Positions 13,027 to 21,141 of a stretch of 64,000 bases of DNA are shown here, piece by piece; the stretch's first letter is position 1; each line of letters opens with the position of its first letter. Both the position numbers and the translations under genes were made by a program. Source of the DNA: Microbacterium nymphoidis (GTDB lineage: Bacteria; Actinomycetota; Actinomycetes; Actinomycetales; Microbacteriaceae); contig NZ_JAJNOD010000006.1 of NCBI RefSeq assembly GCF_021044885.1, positions 62,001-126,000 on the forward strand. Reading direction: 5' to 3'. Below the pieces are notes generated by a model. It saw nothing but the letters and a program-made list of their open reading frames with translations. It was not told where the DNA came from and searched no databases.

Positions 13027-15045
13027 ATGACCTCCCCCCGCATCTCCGACGGCCCTCGAACCGCCGCCTCACGCACGCCCGCCTACCGTCACGACATCGA
13101 CGGCCTCCGCGCCTTCGCGATCGTTCTGGTCGTGATCTACCACGTCTGGGTAGGACGCGTCTCCGGCGGCGTCGACGTGTTCCTGCTGCTGTCGGCATAT
13201 TTCATGACGTCGTCGTTGGTGCGTCGCGCGGACGCCGGGCGTGGGGTCGGTCTGGGGGCGTTCTACGCGAAGCGCTTCTGGCGCCTGGTGCCGGCGGCAG
13301 CGGCCACGATCGCCGCCACCCTCATCACGGTGTTCTTCGTGTTCCCGCCCTCGATGTGGAACGCCGCGTGGGAGCAGGCGCGCGCGTCGCTGTTCTACTT
13401 CCAGAACTGGGAGCTTGCGCTCAACAGCGTCGACTACTACGCGCGAGATGCGAACTCGGTCACACCGTTCCTGCACTTCTGGTCCCTGTCGATCCAGATG
13501 CAGGTCTTCCTGCTGTGGCCGTTGGTGATCCTCCTGTGCTGGGGGATCGCCCGCCTGCTGAGGATCCGCGTGGCGTCGGTGGCGCTGGTGGTCTTCCTGA
13601 CCATCTTCGCAGCCTCGCTGGCCTACTCGATCGTCACCACGCAGCAGAACCAGGCATTCGCGTACTTCGACACCGGTGCACGTCTCTGGGAGTTCGCCAT
13701 CGGCTCCCTCGTCGCGCTGCTGCCCGTCGGGCTCCGGTTGCCGCGGTGGATCGCGGAGATCCTCGGCTGGCTGGGGTTGCTGGCCATCCTGACATGCGGC
13801 ATCGTGCTGGACGTGTCCGGCGGCTTCCCCGGCTATCTGGCGCTGTGGCCGACTCTCGCCGCCGCGACGATCGTCGTGGCGGGACGCACGCGCGCCAGCT
13901 TCACGATCGTGCTCGGCTCAGCACCGCTTCGCTGGCTCGGCCGCATCGCCTATGCGCTGTACCTGGTGCACTGGCCGCTGCTGACGACCTGGATCGTCGT
14001 GACGGGGACGAGCCCGGACCTCGCGGAGGGGGCTGCGATCATCGGCGCCTCGTTCGTCGTGGCCGTTGTGCTCCACTATCTGATCGAACGCCCGCTCGGA
14101 AACTGGAAGTGGCCCTCGGCCCTCCCGTGGCGGTCCTACTTCGCCACCGCCGTGATCATGGGACTGGTGGCGGTTCCGAATTACGCATGGCAGCTGGACA
14201 CCGAGTACCGTGCGGCGGCCGCTGAGGCGATGCTGGAGGCGGACCTCACTTTCGAGCCCACCCAGCCCATCCGGACGTTGATCCCGCCGGGCACGAAGCT
14301 CGATGACGAGTGGGTGCGTCTGGACAACGGGTTCTGCTCCGGCGCGCTGGAACCGGCCGGCGAGGTGGCGCGTGAGCACTGCAGTGAGAAGGACGGCCAC
14401 GACGGCGCCCCGCGGGTGACCTTCGTCGGCGACTCCCACGCGGAGCAGTGGATGGGGGCGATGCTCCCGGCGTTGCAGCGGCAGGACATGAAGGTCACCG
14501 CGAACCTCCTCGGTGGATGTCCCTTCGCCCCGGACAGCGACATCGCCTTCACGCCCGAATGCCGGCAGTGGAACGACGAGGTGTACGAAGATCTGCTCTC
14601 CTCGCCTCCCGCCGTGGTGGTCCTGATGAGCACGCGGGCCGCGGCGGACTCTCCCGACGAGGTCGAGATGCCCGCGATCGAGACCACGGTGATGACGCTG
14701 CTCGATGCCGGCAGCCAGGTCATCCTCATCCGCGACAATCCGCGATTCGACGAGAACATGTACTTCTGCGCCGAGCAGAACCTCGACGATCCCACCGCGT
14801 GCAGCAGACTGCGCTCCGACGTGCTGGCCGATGAAGACCCCGCCGCCGGGCTGGCGGAGCTGGACGGCGCGTACGTTGTGGATATGAGCGACTACCTCTG
14901 CCCGGACGGCATCTGCCCGGCGACCTTCGGCGACCTCGCGGTCTACCTCGATGACAACCACCTGACGTGGAAGTTCGCCGATCGCCTGGCACCGGCTTTC
15001 GAGCGCGAGCTCGAGCTCACCGGATTCGCGTGGCCGTCGGCCTAG
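13027..15045 (+). CDS. Second acyltransferase-3/SGNH membrane protein, divergent motifs
   Basis: 672 residues, same two-domain layout as the protein at 9627: acyltransferase-3 membrane domain (about 20-365) and extracytoplasmic SGNH domain with VGDSHAEQW (about 467-475) and LDDNHLTW (about 640). The hallmark motifs are altered: the FFVISGF block reads GGVDVFLLLSAYFMT, and the SVEEQFY block reads SIQMQVF, so the two acidic residues are missing. The entry motif DGLRAFAIVLVVIYHVW keeps Arg and His. It may transfer a different group or act non-enzymatically. The ATG at 13027 follows CATGAT by six bases, compatible with a leaderless start. Confidence 0.88.
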   Translation: MTSPRISDGPRTAASRTPAYRHDIDGLRAFAIVLVVIYHVWVGRVSGGVDVFLLLSAYFMTSSLVRRADAGRGVGLGAFYAKRFWRLVPAAAATIAATLITVFFVFPPSMWNAAWEQARASLFYFQNWELALNSVDYYARDANSVTPFLHFWSLSIQMQVFLLWPLVILLCWGIARLLRIRVASVALVVFLTIFAASLAYSIVTTQQNQAFAYFDTGARLWEFAIGSLVALLPVGLRLPRWIAEILGWLGLLAILTCGIVLDVSGGFPGYLALWPTLAAATIVVAGRTRASFTIVLGSAPLRWLGRIAYALYLVHWPLLTTWIVVTGTSPDLAEGAAIIGASFVVAVVLHYLIERPLGNWKWPSALPWRSYFATAVIMGLVAVPNYAWQLDTEYRAAAAEAMLEADLTFEPTQPIRTLIPPGTKLDDEWVRLDNGFCSGALEPAGEVAREHCSEKDGHDGAPRVTFVGDSHAEQWMGAMLPALQRQDMKVTANLLGGCPFAPDSDIAFTPECRQWNDEVYEDLLSSPPAVVVLMSTRAAADSPDEVEMPAIETTVMTLLDAGSQVILIRDNPRFDENMYFCAEQNLDDPTACSRLRSDVLADEDPAAGLAELDGAYVVDMSDYLCPDGICPATFGDLAVYLDDNHLTWKFADRLAPAFERELELTGFAWPSA

Positions 15046-15104
15046 ACTCGGAACATGGTGAACCCGCGTCCCCGGCACAGCGGCGCTCCCGCAGGATCAG
15101 CGCG

Positions 15105-15905
15105 GTGACGCGCGTGCGCGCCGTCCGACGCGAATCGGATTCTCCGCGGCGGTACCTGCACTCACTGTGGCTGCTGTCCGCGCGCGATCTGCGCGTGCGC
15201 TATGCCACCAGTGCGCTCGGCTACCTGTGGTCGATCCTGGATCCGCTGGTGATGTCGTTGATCTACTGGTTCGTCTTCACGCAGGTGTTCCACCGCAAAG
15301 AAGTCGGAGGCGACCCGTACATCGTCTTCCTCATCCTCGGGCTGCTGCCGTGGGTGTGGTTCAACGCCGCGGTGACCGACTTCACCCGGGCGTTCCGTAA
15401 GGACGCCAAACTGGTGCGTTCCACGGCCATCCCCCGCTCGATCTGGGTCAACCGGATCATCGTGAGCAAGGGCGTCGAGTTCCTCTTCTCCATCCCCGTG
15501 CTCGTGGTGTTCGCGGTCGTGAACGGCGCTCCGGTCACGATCAACCTGCTCTGGTTCCCGGTGGCGGTGATCATGCAGCTGCTGCTGCTGATCGGGCTGG
15601 GGCTGCTGATCAGCCCGATCTGCGTGCTCTTCTCCGATCTGGAGCGCACGACGCGCCTGGTCCTGCGAGCCCTGTTCTACGCCTCCCCGGTGATCTACGG
15701 CATCGGTGACCTCCCCGCACCCTTCGACGTGATCGGGGCCTTCAACCCGCTCGCGGGGATCTTCTCGCTGTACCGCATCGGCTTCTTCCCCTCCCAGGAG
15801 GACTGGACCGTGGTGCTGATCGCCGCGGTCGAGGTGGTGGCTCTGCTGATCCTCGGGGCCGCGGTCTTCCGCCGCCTCGAACCGACCGTACTGAAGGGGC
15901 TGTGA
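15105..15905 (+). CDS. wzm: ABC-2 polysaccharide exporter permease (Wzm-like)
   Basis: 266 residues with six predicted helices and the ABC-2 permease pattern: YLHSLWLLSARDLRVRYA before helix 1, LGYLWSILDPLVM, LGLLPWVWFNAAV, and ASPVIYGIGDLP before NPLAGIFSLYR. The frame continues upstream into the acyltransferase gene; the GTG at 15105 gives the family's usual length and avoids overlap. It pairs with the ATPase gene that begins one base after its stop. In teichoic-acid and O-antigen systems such pairs move finished, lipid-linked glycan across the membrane. Confidence 0.85.
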   Translation: MTRVRAVRRESDSPRRYLHSLWLLSARDLRVRYATSALGYLWSILDPLVMSLIYWFVFTQVFHRKEVGGDPYIVFLILGLLPWVWFNAAVTDFTRAFRKDAKLVRSTAIPRSIWVNRIIVSKGVEFLFSIPVLVVFAVVNGAPVTINLLWFPVAVIMQLLLLIGLGLLISPICVLFSDLERTTRLVLRALFYASPVIYGIGDLPAPFDVIGAFNPLAGIFSLYRIGFFPSQEDWTVVLIAAVEVVALLILGAAVFRRLEPTVLKGL

Positions 15906-15906
15906 C

Positions 15907-16644
15907 GTGGCCGCGATCGAGGTGACGGGTCTGGGGATCCGCTTTCGCCGGGCCCGGCGCGGGCGCCCGAACCTGAAGGATCTCTTCTCGTCTCGCGCCC
16001 GCCGCCATCCGGGAAGCGCCGAGTTCTGGGCACTGAAGGACGTCTCGTTCCGGGTGGAGGCCGGCGAGGCGATCGGTGTGGTCGGCCGAAACGGGCAGGG
16101 CAAGTCCACCCTCCTGAAGCTCGTGGCCGGCGTGCTGCTGCCGGACGCGGGCACCGTAGCCGTTCACGACGACGTCGCGCCGCTGATCGAGCTCACCGGC
16201 GGTTTCGTCGGCGACCTCACCGTCGCGGAGAACGTCCGCCTCATCGCGGGTCTGCACGGCATGAGCCGGGCCGAGGTGGCCGACCGGTTCGAGGAGATCA
16301 TCGATTTCGCCGAGTTGCACGGCCGACTCGAGACGCCGTACAAGCATCTGTCCAACGGCATGAAGGTGCGACTCGCCTTCGCCGTGGTCTCGCAACTCGG
16401 CGCGCCGATCCTGCTGGTCGACGAGGTCCTCGCCGTCGGTGACAAGGCGTTTCGTGAGAAGTGCTACGGACGCATCGAGGAACTGCTGGCGGAGGGGCGC
16501 ACGCTGTTCTTCGTCAGCCACAACGAACGTGACCTCCGCCGTTTCTGCACGCGCGGCCTGTACCTGCGCGCGGGCGAGCTGGCCCTGGACGGTCCGATCG
16601 GTGAGGTGCTGGACCGGTACAACGCCGACAGCACCACGCCGTAG
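15907..16644 (+). CDS. wzt: ABC polysaccharide exporter ATPase (Wzt-like, no carbohydrate-binding domain)
   Basis: 245 residues. Walker A GRNGQGKST at about 60-68, signature LSNGMKVRLAFA from about 148, Walker B ILLVDEVLAVGD from about 168 and the switch SHNERDLRRFC. The protein ends straight after the nucleotide-binding domain, so it lacks the C-terminal glycan-binding module that reads chain-end caps in Wzt of E. coli O9a; it resembles TagH/RfbE-like short forms. GTG start at 15907, one base after the permease stop. Tail to tail with the next gene, with two bases between stops. Confidence 0.9.
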   Translation: MAAIEVTGLGIRFRRARRGRPNLKDLFSSRARRHPGSAEFWALKDVSFRVEAGEAIGVVGRNGQGKSTLLKLVAGVLLPDAGTVAVHDDVAPLIELTGGFVGDLTVAENVRLIAGLHGMSRAEVADRFEEIIDFAELHGRLETPYKHLSNGMKVRLAFAVVSQLGAPILLVDEVLAVGDKAFREKCYGRIEELLAEGRTLFFVSHNERDLRRFCTRGLYLRAGELALDGPIGEVLDRYNADSTTP

Positions 16645-16646
16645 GC

Positions 16647-17339
16647 TCAGAGCCCGGCGAGATCCTTGACCGCCTGCAGCGCGGTTCGGACCTCTGCCAG
16701 GGGAGCGACGGTGTCCGTGCCGTCACCGATCGCAGTACGAAGGGTGCCCAGCGCGCCCAGATAGGTCTGCACGGTCGGACGCCACGAGGAGGCGATCGAG
16801 TCCGGCGGATTCTCGTCAGCGAGGATCATCGCGTCCTGTTCGAGCGTTCGAACGATGTCGAACGCGGCGTCTGGAGTCTGCGAGGCGAGCATGCCGAGGC
16901 CGGTGTCGGCGTCGGCGACCCGAGGCGAGATGGCGGTGGCGAAGGCACCGGTATCGGGCACGACCACCGGGGGCGCGGTCACCGCATCGGTGGGCACGGG
17001 CAGCGGCTCCTCGGGGTCCACGGGGGGAAGCTCATCCGTCGGCGTCGGATCCGGGGCTGCCGTCGCGGTGGGCGTGGCTGTCGGCGGTGGCGTGACGCTG
17101 CTGCTCGGCGTGCGCGTTGCAGACGCGCTGGCCGTCGGCGGGGGAGTCGGTGTCGCCGTCGTCGCCCCGCCGCCCGGAGAGTCAGCCCGGGGCATCAGCA
17201 GGATCACCGAGGCCAACGCGATCGCGACAACCAGGGCGATCAGCGCCACGATCAGGACGACACGTCCGGTGCGGCGCTTCGGCTTCGGGGCGAACACCCA
17301 TTGCGGGCGCGCCTCGGAGGATGGTGAGCCGGAGCTCAC
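16647..17339 (-). CDS. Membrane-anchored Thr/Pro-rich extracytoplasmic protein, unknown function
   Basis: 230 residues, not recognised. Basic N-terminus (about 18-26, KPKRRTGR), one membrane helix (about 27-50), then a Thr/Ser/Pro/Ala-rich linker (about 52-118) resembling a cell-wall-spanning stalk, and a C-terminal helical domain of about 110 residues with no Cys. Type II orientation is expected, with the domain outside. The GTG at 17339 overlaps the stop of the GlfT1-like gene (GTGA), so the two are translated together; a role in galactofuranosyl-glycan assembly or wall attachment is inference only. Confidence 0.75.
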   Translation of the reverse strand: MSSGSPSSEARPQWVFAPKPKRRTGRVVLIVALIALVVAIALASVILLMPRADSPGGGATTATPTPPPTASASATRTPSSSVTPPPTATPTATAAPDPTPTDELPPVDPEEPLPVPTDAVTAPPVVVPDTGAFATAISPRVADADTGLGMLASQTPDAAFDIVRTLEQDAMILADENPPDSIASSWRPTVQTYLGALGTLRTAIGDGTDTVAPLAEVRTALQAVKDLAGL

Positions 17340-18304
17340 GCCGCGCTCTCCACCGGCTGCAGCGGCTGCATCGGACGCCAGTCGGCATCCCGGGCGATCA
17401 CGCGCCCGTCGCGCAGGCCCCGGAAGAGATTGCTGGTGCCGCGCACCTTGCGCTCCACCAGGAGCAGACGGATCAGCTCCTTCGCGAATGTCAGGGCCGT
17501 GCCGATCCGGAAGCGGACGGGCCGGTACGCACCGTGCTGCTTGAAGTAGTGGGCCATGTGCGCGCGGTTGCGCATGATGTAGTACCGGTACGCATCGCTG
17601 GACGCGTTGAGGTGACGAATCCCCATGTCCCACTGCTTGATCTCACGCGTGCGTCGCAGCACGAACTCGTTCACGATGGCGGAGCGGGTCTGCAGCGACG
17701 CGAGCCAGCCGTACACCGAATCATCCCAGTAGATGAAGAAGCGGGGATCGGGCAGGCCGATGCGCTGCACGATGTCGCGATGGATGAACATGCCCTCGAA
17801 GCACCCGGAGTTCATCTCGCGGTAACCGCTGTCGTCGAAGCCCGCGGGGGCGAAGGGGATCGGGATGCCGAGGGGGATGGACAGGCGGTACTGCCAGTAG
17901 AACTCGCTGCCATCGAAGTCGTACCGGCGCCCCTGCACACTCTGGAATCGCTGTCCCCAGTGACCCATGCGGGCCAGTCCGTCCGCGATCACCTCGACAT
18001 CGTCGTCCATGATCCACAGCCAGGTGGAGCCCAGCTCGTAGGCCAGACGCACACCCTCGCTGAAACCGCCCGATCCGCCGGTGTTCTCGGCGAGGCGCTG
18101 GTAGACGATCTCGGTGCCGATGCGCTCCCGGAACGACTCGACCACCTGGGTGGTGTCGTCCACGGAGGCGTTGTCGACGATGACCAGGTGCCCGGGCTTC
18201 GGATCCATCGCCTCGATGGAGGTGAGCAGGCGCGTGAGGAGAGCGGACCGGTTGTAGGTCACCACCACGATCGTCGCGGATGCGGGATCGAACACTTCGG
18301 GCAT
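17336..18304 (-). CDS. GlfT1-like galactofuranosyltransferase (GT2)
   Basis: 322 residues. GT2 fold with TIVVVTYNRSALL, VIVDNASVDDT, the NTGGSGGF block (74-81) and WLWIMDDDVEV (metal-binding DDD at 100-102), then RFFIYWDDSVYGW and YYIMRNRAHM. The N-T/L-GG-x-GGF plus DDD pattern is that of the mycobacterial GlfT1 group, which starts the galactan using UDP-galactofuranose. glf nearby at 11839 could provide that donor. ATG at 18304. It is cotranslated with the anchored Thr/Pro-rich protein. Specificity for galactofuranose is likely but not proven. Confidence 0.82.
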   Translation of the reverse strand: MPEVFDPASATIVVVTYNRSALLTRLLTSIEAMDPKPGHLVIVDNASVDDTTQVVESFRERIGTEIVYQRLAENTGGSGGFSEGVRLAYELGSTWLWIMDDDVEVIADGLARMGHWGQRFQSVQGRRYDFDGSEFYWQYRLSIPLGIPIPFAPAGFDDSGYREMNSGCFEGMFIHRDIVQRIGLPDPRFFIYWDDSVYGWLASLQTRSAIVNEFVLRRTREIKQWDMGIRHLNASSDAYRYYIMRNRAHMAHYFKQHGAYRPVRFRIGTALTFAKELIRLLLVERKVRGTSNLFRGLRDGRVIARDADWRPMQPLQPVESAA

Positions 18305-18367
18305 GCGAGCGTGCTCCTGACAGCTGGTTCTTGCAGAAACGGAGGCGGCGGCTGGGCCGTTTCGAGC

Positions 18368-19669
18368 CTACCGTGCGGTCCCGGGAGTTTCCGGAGCGCG
18401 CGCGGCGGCCGCCTCACGCCAGGAGCGCGACTGCCCGGCGCGCATCGCGCACAGCGCGAGCATGAGCCAGCCGACGCCGAACAGCGTGAAGCTTTCGAAC
18501 ACGGAGTCGACCAGCAGGGTCACCAGCACCAGCGGCGTCCAGGCGTACAGCACGGAGCGGCGCTCGCTGGCCACCAGCCAGGAGCGCACCAGCGCCGTCC
18601 CGGCCAGGAGCGCGAACAGGACGAGTCCCAGCCAGCCGAGCTGAAGCAGCACGTCGAAGTATGCGCTCAGTGCGGAGGCATGGTGACGGCCGAAGAGGTT
18701 GATGGCGGTGTAGGGGAAGGCGAGCGGATCATCCGGATTCCAGGGGCCCACCCAGCCCCAGGCCTGGTAGGCGTGTGAGCGCACCTGCACGAGGATGGAG
18801 TTCCACAGCTCGGCGCGGGTGGAGAAATCGGTGCCGGCGTCCAGCAGTGCGATCACCTGGTGGCGAAGCACGTAGGCGGTCCCGATGCCGACCACCACCA
18901 GGGCGCCGAGGATCCACTGGATGCGGGTGCGGCGTTCCGTGGGCGTATGGCGCACGATCGCCAAGGCGGCGGAGGCGACGGCGACCGCCAGCGAGAGGAC
19001 GATCACGGTGGGGGAGGAGCTGAGGGCGGCCAGCGCACCGGCGAGCACCAGGGAGTAGATCCCGAGCCCCCGCGAGATGGAGTGCGTGCGCAGCTCGATG
19101 ACGAAGGTGATGAGAGCGATCACCGCGACGAACCCCAGCATGTTGCGGGTGCCGAACAGACCCTGGATCGGTCCTCCGGCAGCGATCGCGCCCTGCACGC
19201 CGAGGAACGGGAACGGCATGTCCAGGAGGACGCCCGAGAGGATCTCGACCAGGAGCGATCCCGTGAGGAGGGTGCGCAGGACGTCGCCGAGGGCACGAAC
19301 GGTCTGCAGCGTGTCCCGGATGTGCGCGATGACGACGGCGATCACCGCGACGCCGACGAGTGCCAGCCAGTGCGAGAAGGAACGTGTCGGGCCCGACATA
19401 GGAAGCACGAGGGTGATCCCCGCCCAGGTGATGAACAGCAGCACCGACAGCGGGACGAGCCGGAGCGGGCTGATCTCGGCGCGGCGGACCACCAGGATCG
19501 CGATGCCCACCGCCACGAGCCCCGCCGCAATGGTGATCAGCGTGACCGAGCCCGCCATGGCCTCGATCGCGTGGCCGGCGAAGAACGTCCCGAAGGCGGC
19601 GAGGGCGTACGCGCGCGCCATGGCGGCGGAATCGAGCGCAGAGCGCACCGGTTCCCAGCGCCCGCTCAT
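18368..19669 (-). CDS. O-antigen-ligase-like polytopic membrane protein (copy 3)
   Basis: 433 residues, about 11 helices. It carries the ligase-family extracytoplasmic loop between the last helices, here with STRAELWNSILVQV, AWGWVGPWNP and RHHASALSAYFDVLLQLGWLGL. The central block GGPIQGLFGTRNMLGF corresponds to the G-R-IQGI-x-GN-NLL block in the two following paralogues, making it the most diverged of three. Such proteins polymerise or ligate lipid-linked sugars outside the membrane. ATG start overlaps the stop of the paralogue at 19666 (ATGA). Confidence 0.82.
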   Translation of the reverse strand: MSGRWEPVRSALDSAAMARAYALAAFGTFFAGHAIEAMAGSVTLITIAAGLVAVGIAILVVRRAEISPLRLVPLSVLLFITWAGITLVLPMSGPTRSFSHWLALVGVAVIAVVIAHIRDTLQTVRALGDVLRTLLTGSLLVEILSGVLLDMPFPFLGVQGAIAAGGPIQGLFGTRNMLGFVAVIALITFVIELRTHSISRGLGIYSLVLAGALAALSSSPTVIVLSLAVAVASAALAIVRHTPTERRTRIQWILGALVVVGIGTAYVLRHQVIALLDAGTDFSTRAELWNSILVQVRSHAYQAWGWVGPWNPDDPLAFPYTAINLFGRHHASALSAYFDVLLQLGWLGLVLFALLAGTALVRSWLVASERRSVLYAWTPLVLVTLLVDSVFESFTLFGVGWLMLALCAMRAGQSRSWREAAAARAPETPGTAR

Positions 19670-21087
19670 CGTGGCGTCGGTGTTGAGGCCCCGGGGCGGG
19701 GGCGCCGGCGGCGGGGAGCAGCGATCGGCTCACCGGCAAGGACGGGGTCGGCCGCGGTCTTGGTGGCCAGCAGCACGATCAGCAGCCATCCCCACTCCAT
19801 CAGCGGACGCGACTCCGTGATGCCCTGCACCAGAAGAGCGGCCACCACGAGGATGGGCAGCAGGCTCAGCGGGGAGAACGCGCGTCGCGACTCGATGTCC
19901 CACCGCGGACGATCCACCGCCAGGAACCACGCCCGCCAGACCAGGGCGAACAGTGCTGCGGCGATGACCACCACGCCCACGAACCCCAGCTGCAGGTACA
20001 CGTCCACCCACATGTCGTGCGCGTGGAAGACGCTCAGGCCATGGTCGATGATCCAGCCGTCGAAGTGTGGGTCCCAGGGCAGCCAGGGAGTCGCGAAACC
20101 CCAGCCGAACGCCGGGCGCTGATTCGCCCGCTCGATCACCTGGCTCCAGATCTCGCCGCGGCCGGTGAGATCGCCGCCGCGGCCCAGCAGCTCGAATAGC
20201 CGGTCTCGCACGATCAGCGCCGCGGCGAGCCCGGCCACCGCGACCGCGCCGAACAGGACGTACCAGTTGCGTCGCGCCCGCAGCGTGTGGCTGCGTCGCA
20301 CGGCGATCGCCGCGGCGGCGACCAGCAGCACCGCGAAAGCGATGACTGCGGCGGTGGCCGAGCCGACGCGCACCAGGAGGAACAGAGTGACGATGAGCCA
20401 GGCGATGGCGACCCCGCGGCGCGACAGGCCGGCCAGGGCGGCGATGACGAACACGATCAGGGCCAGCACGCAGATCATGCCGAGCAGATTCGAATTGCCG
20501 ACGATCCCCTGGATCCGCCCGGAGGTGAAGAGGTTGTCGCGGGACCAGTAGAGCTGCGTGCTCGGGTCGGTGACCTCGCCCAGGAAGGGTGGGAGAACGG
20601 GGTGGCGCAGCATCACCGAGACGAAGAGCTCGAAACCGAGGCTGAGCCCGAGCACCCAGCGGCAGGCCGAGACCAGCGCGCGAACCACCTCGCGCCACGT
20701 CAGCGCCACCGCGAGGAACACGCCGTGTGCCGTGGTCACCATCAGGGCGAACCACGTGGCCGCAGACACCGCGGGCCACGCGGACCAGAGGATCGACAGC
20801 CCCGCGAGGGCCGCATAGCCCAGGAAGGCCCACGGGGCGCGCGGCCAGGACTGTGCCGTCGCGCGCCGGATGACCGGGGACAGGGTCCAGATCAGGACGG
20901 TGACGACCGTGCACACGCTCAGGACGAGCGCGACGCCCTCCGGGCCGACGAGGTTGTTCAGGGCACCCATGCACATCGCCAGCACCAGCACCAGCACGCA
21001 GTACGCGCGCAACCAGAGTCGCGCCGTGCGCTCCCGCGCGGGCGGTGCGGGCGCAGCTGCGATCGGGTGGGAGGAGTGCTGAGCCAT
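19666..21087 (-). CDS. O-antigen-ligase-like polytopic membrane protein (copy 2)
   Basis: 473 residues with about 11 helices. Shared family blocks are SGRIQGIVGNSNLLGMIC, LTGRGEIWSQVI, FGWGFATPWLPWDP and HAHDMWVDVYLQLGFVG; the last contains the conserved His in the large periplasmic loop that is essential in WaaL-type ligases. It closely resembles the protein at 21142-22563 along the whole length, so a tandem duplication is likely. ATG at 21087 has GGGGGA three bases upstream. Substrate unknown; expected to work on the exported glycan of this locus. Confidence 0.85.
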   Translation of the reverse strand: MAQHSSHPIAAAPAPPARERTARLWLRAYCVLVLVLAMCMGALNNLVGPEGVALVLSVCTVVTVLIWTLSPVIRRATAQSWPRAPWAFLGYAALAGLSILWSAWPAVSAATWFALMVTTAHGVFLAVALTWREVVRALVSACRWVLGLSLGFELFVSVMLRHPVLPPFLGEVTDPSTQLYWSRDNLFTSGRIQGIVGNSNLLGMICVLALIVFVIAALAGLSRRGVAIAWLIVTLFLLVRVGSATAAVIAFAVLLVAAAAIAVRRSHTLRARRNWYVLFGAVAVAGLAAALIVRDRLFELLGRGGDLTGRGEIWSQVIERANQRPAFGWGFATPWLPWDPHFDGWIIDHGLSVFHAHDMWVDVYLQLGFVGVVVIAAALFALVWRAWFLAVDRPRWDIESRRAFSPLSLLPILVVAALLVQGITESRPLMEWGWLLIVLLATKTAADPVLAGEPIAAPRRRRPRPGASTPTPR

Positions 21088-21141
21088 CGTTCCCCCAGGG
21101 TATCGCGGGAAAGGCTGGTGAAACCGGTTGTTCCGTGCGCG

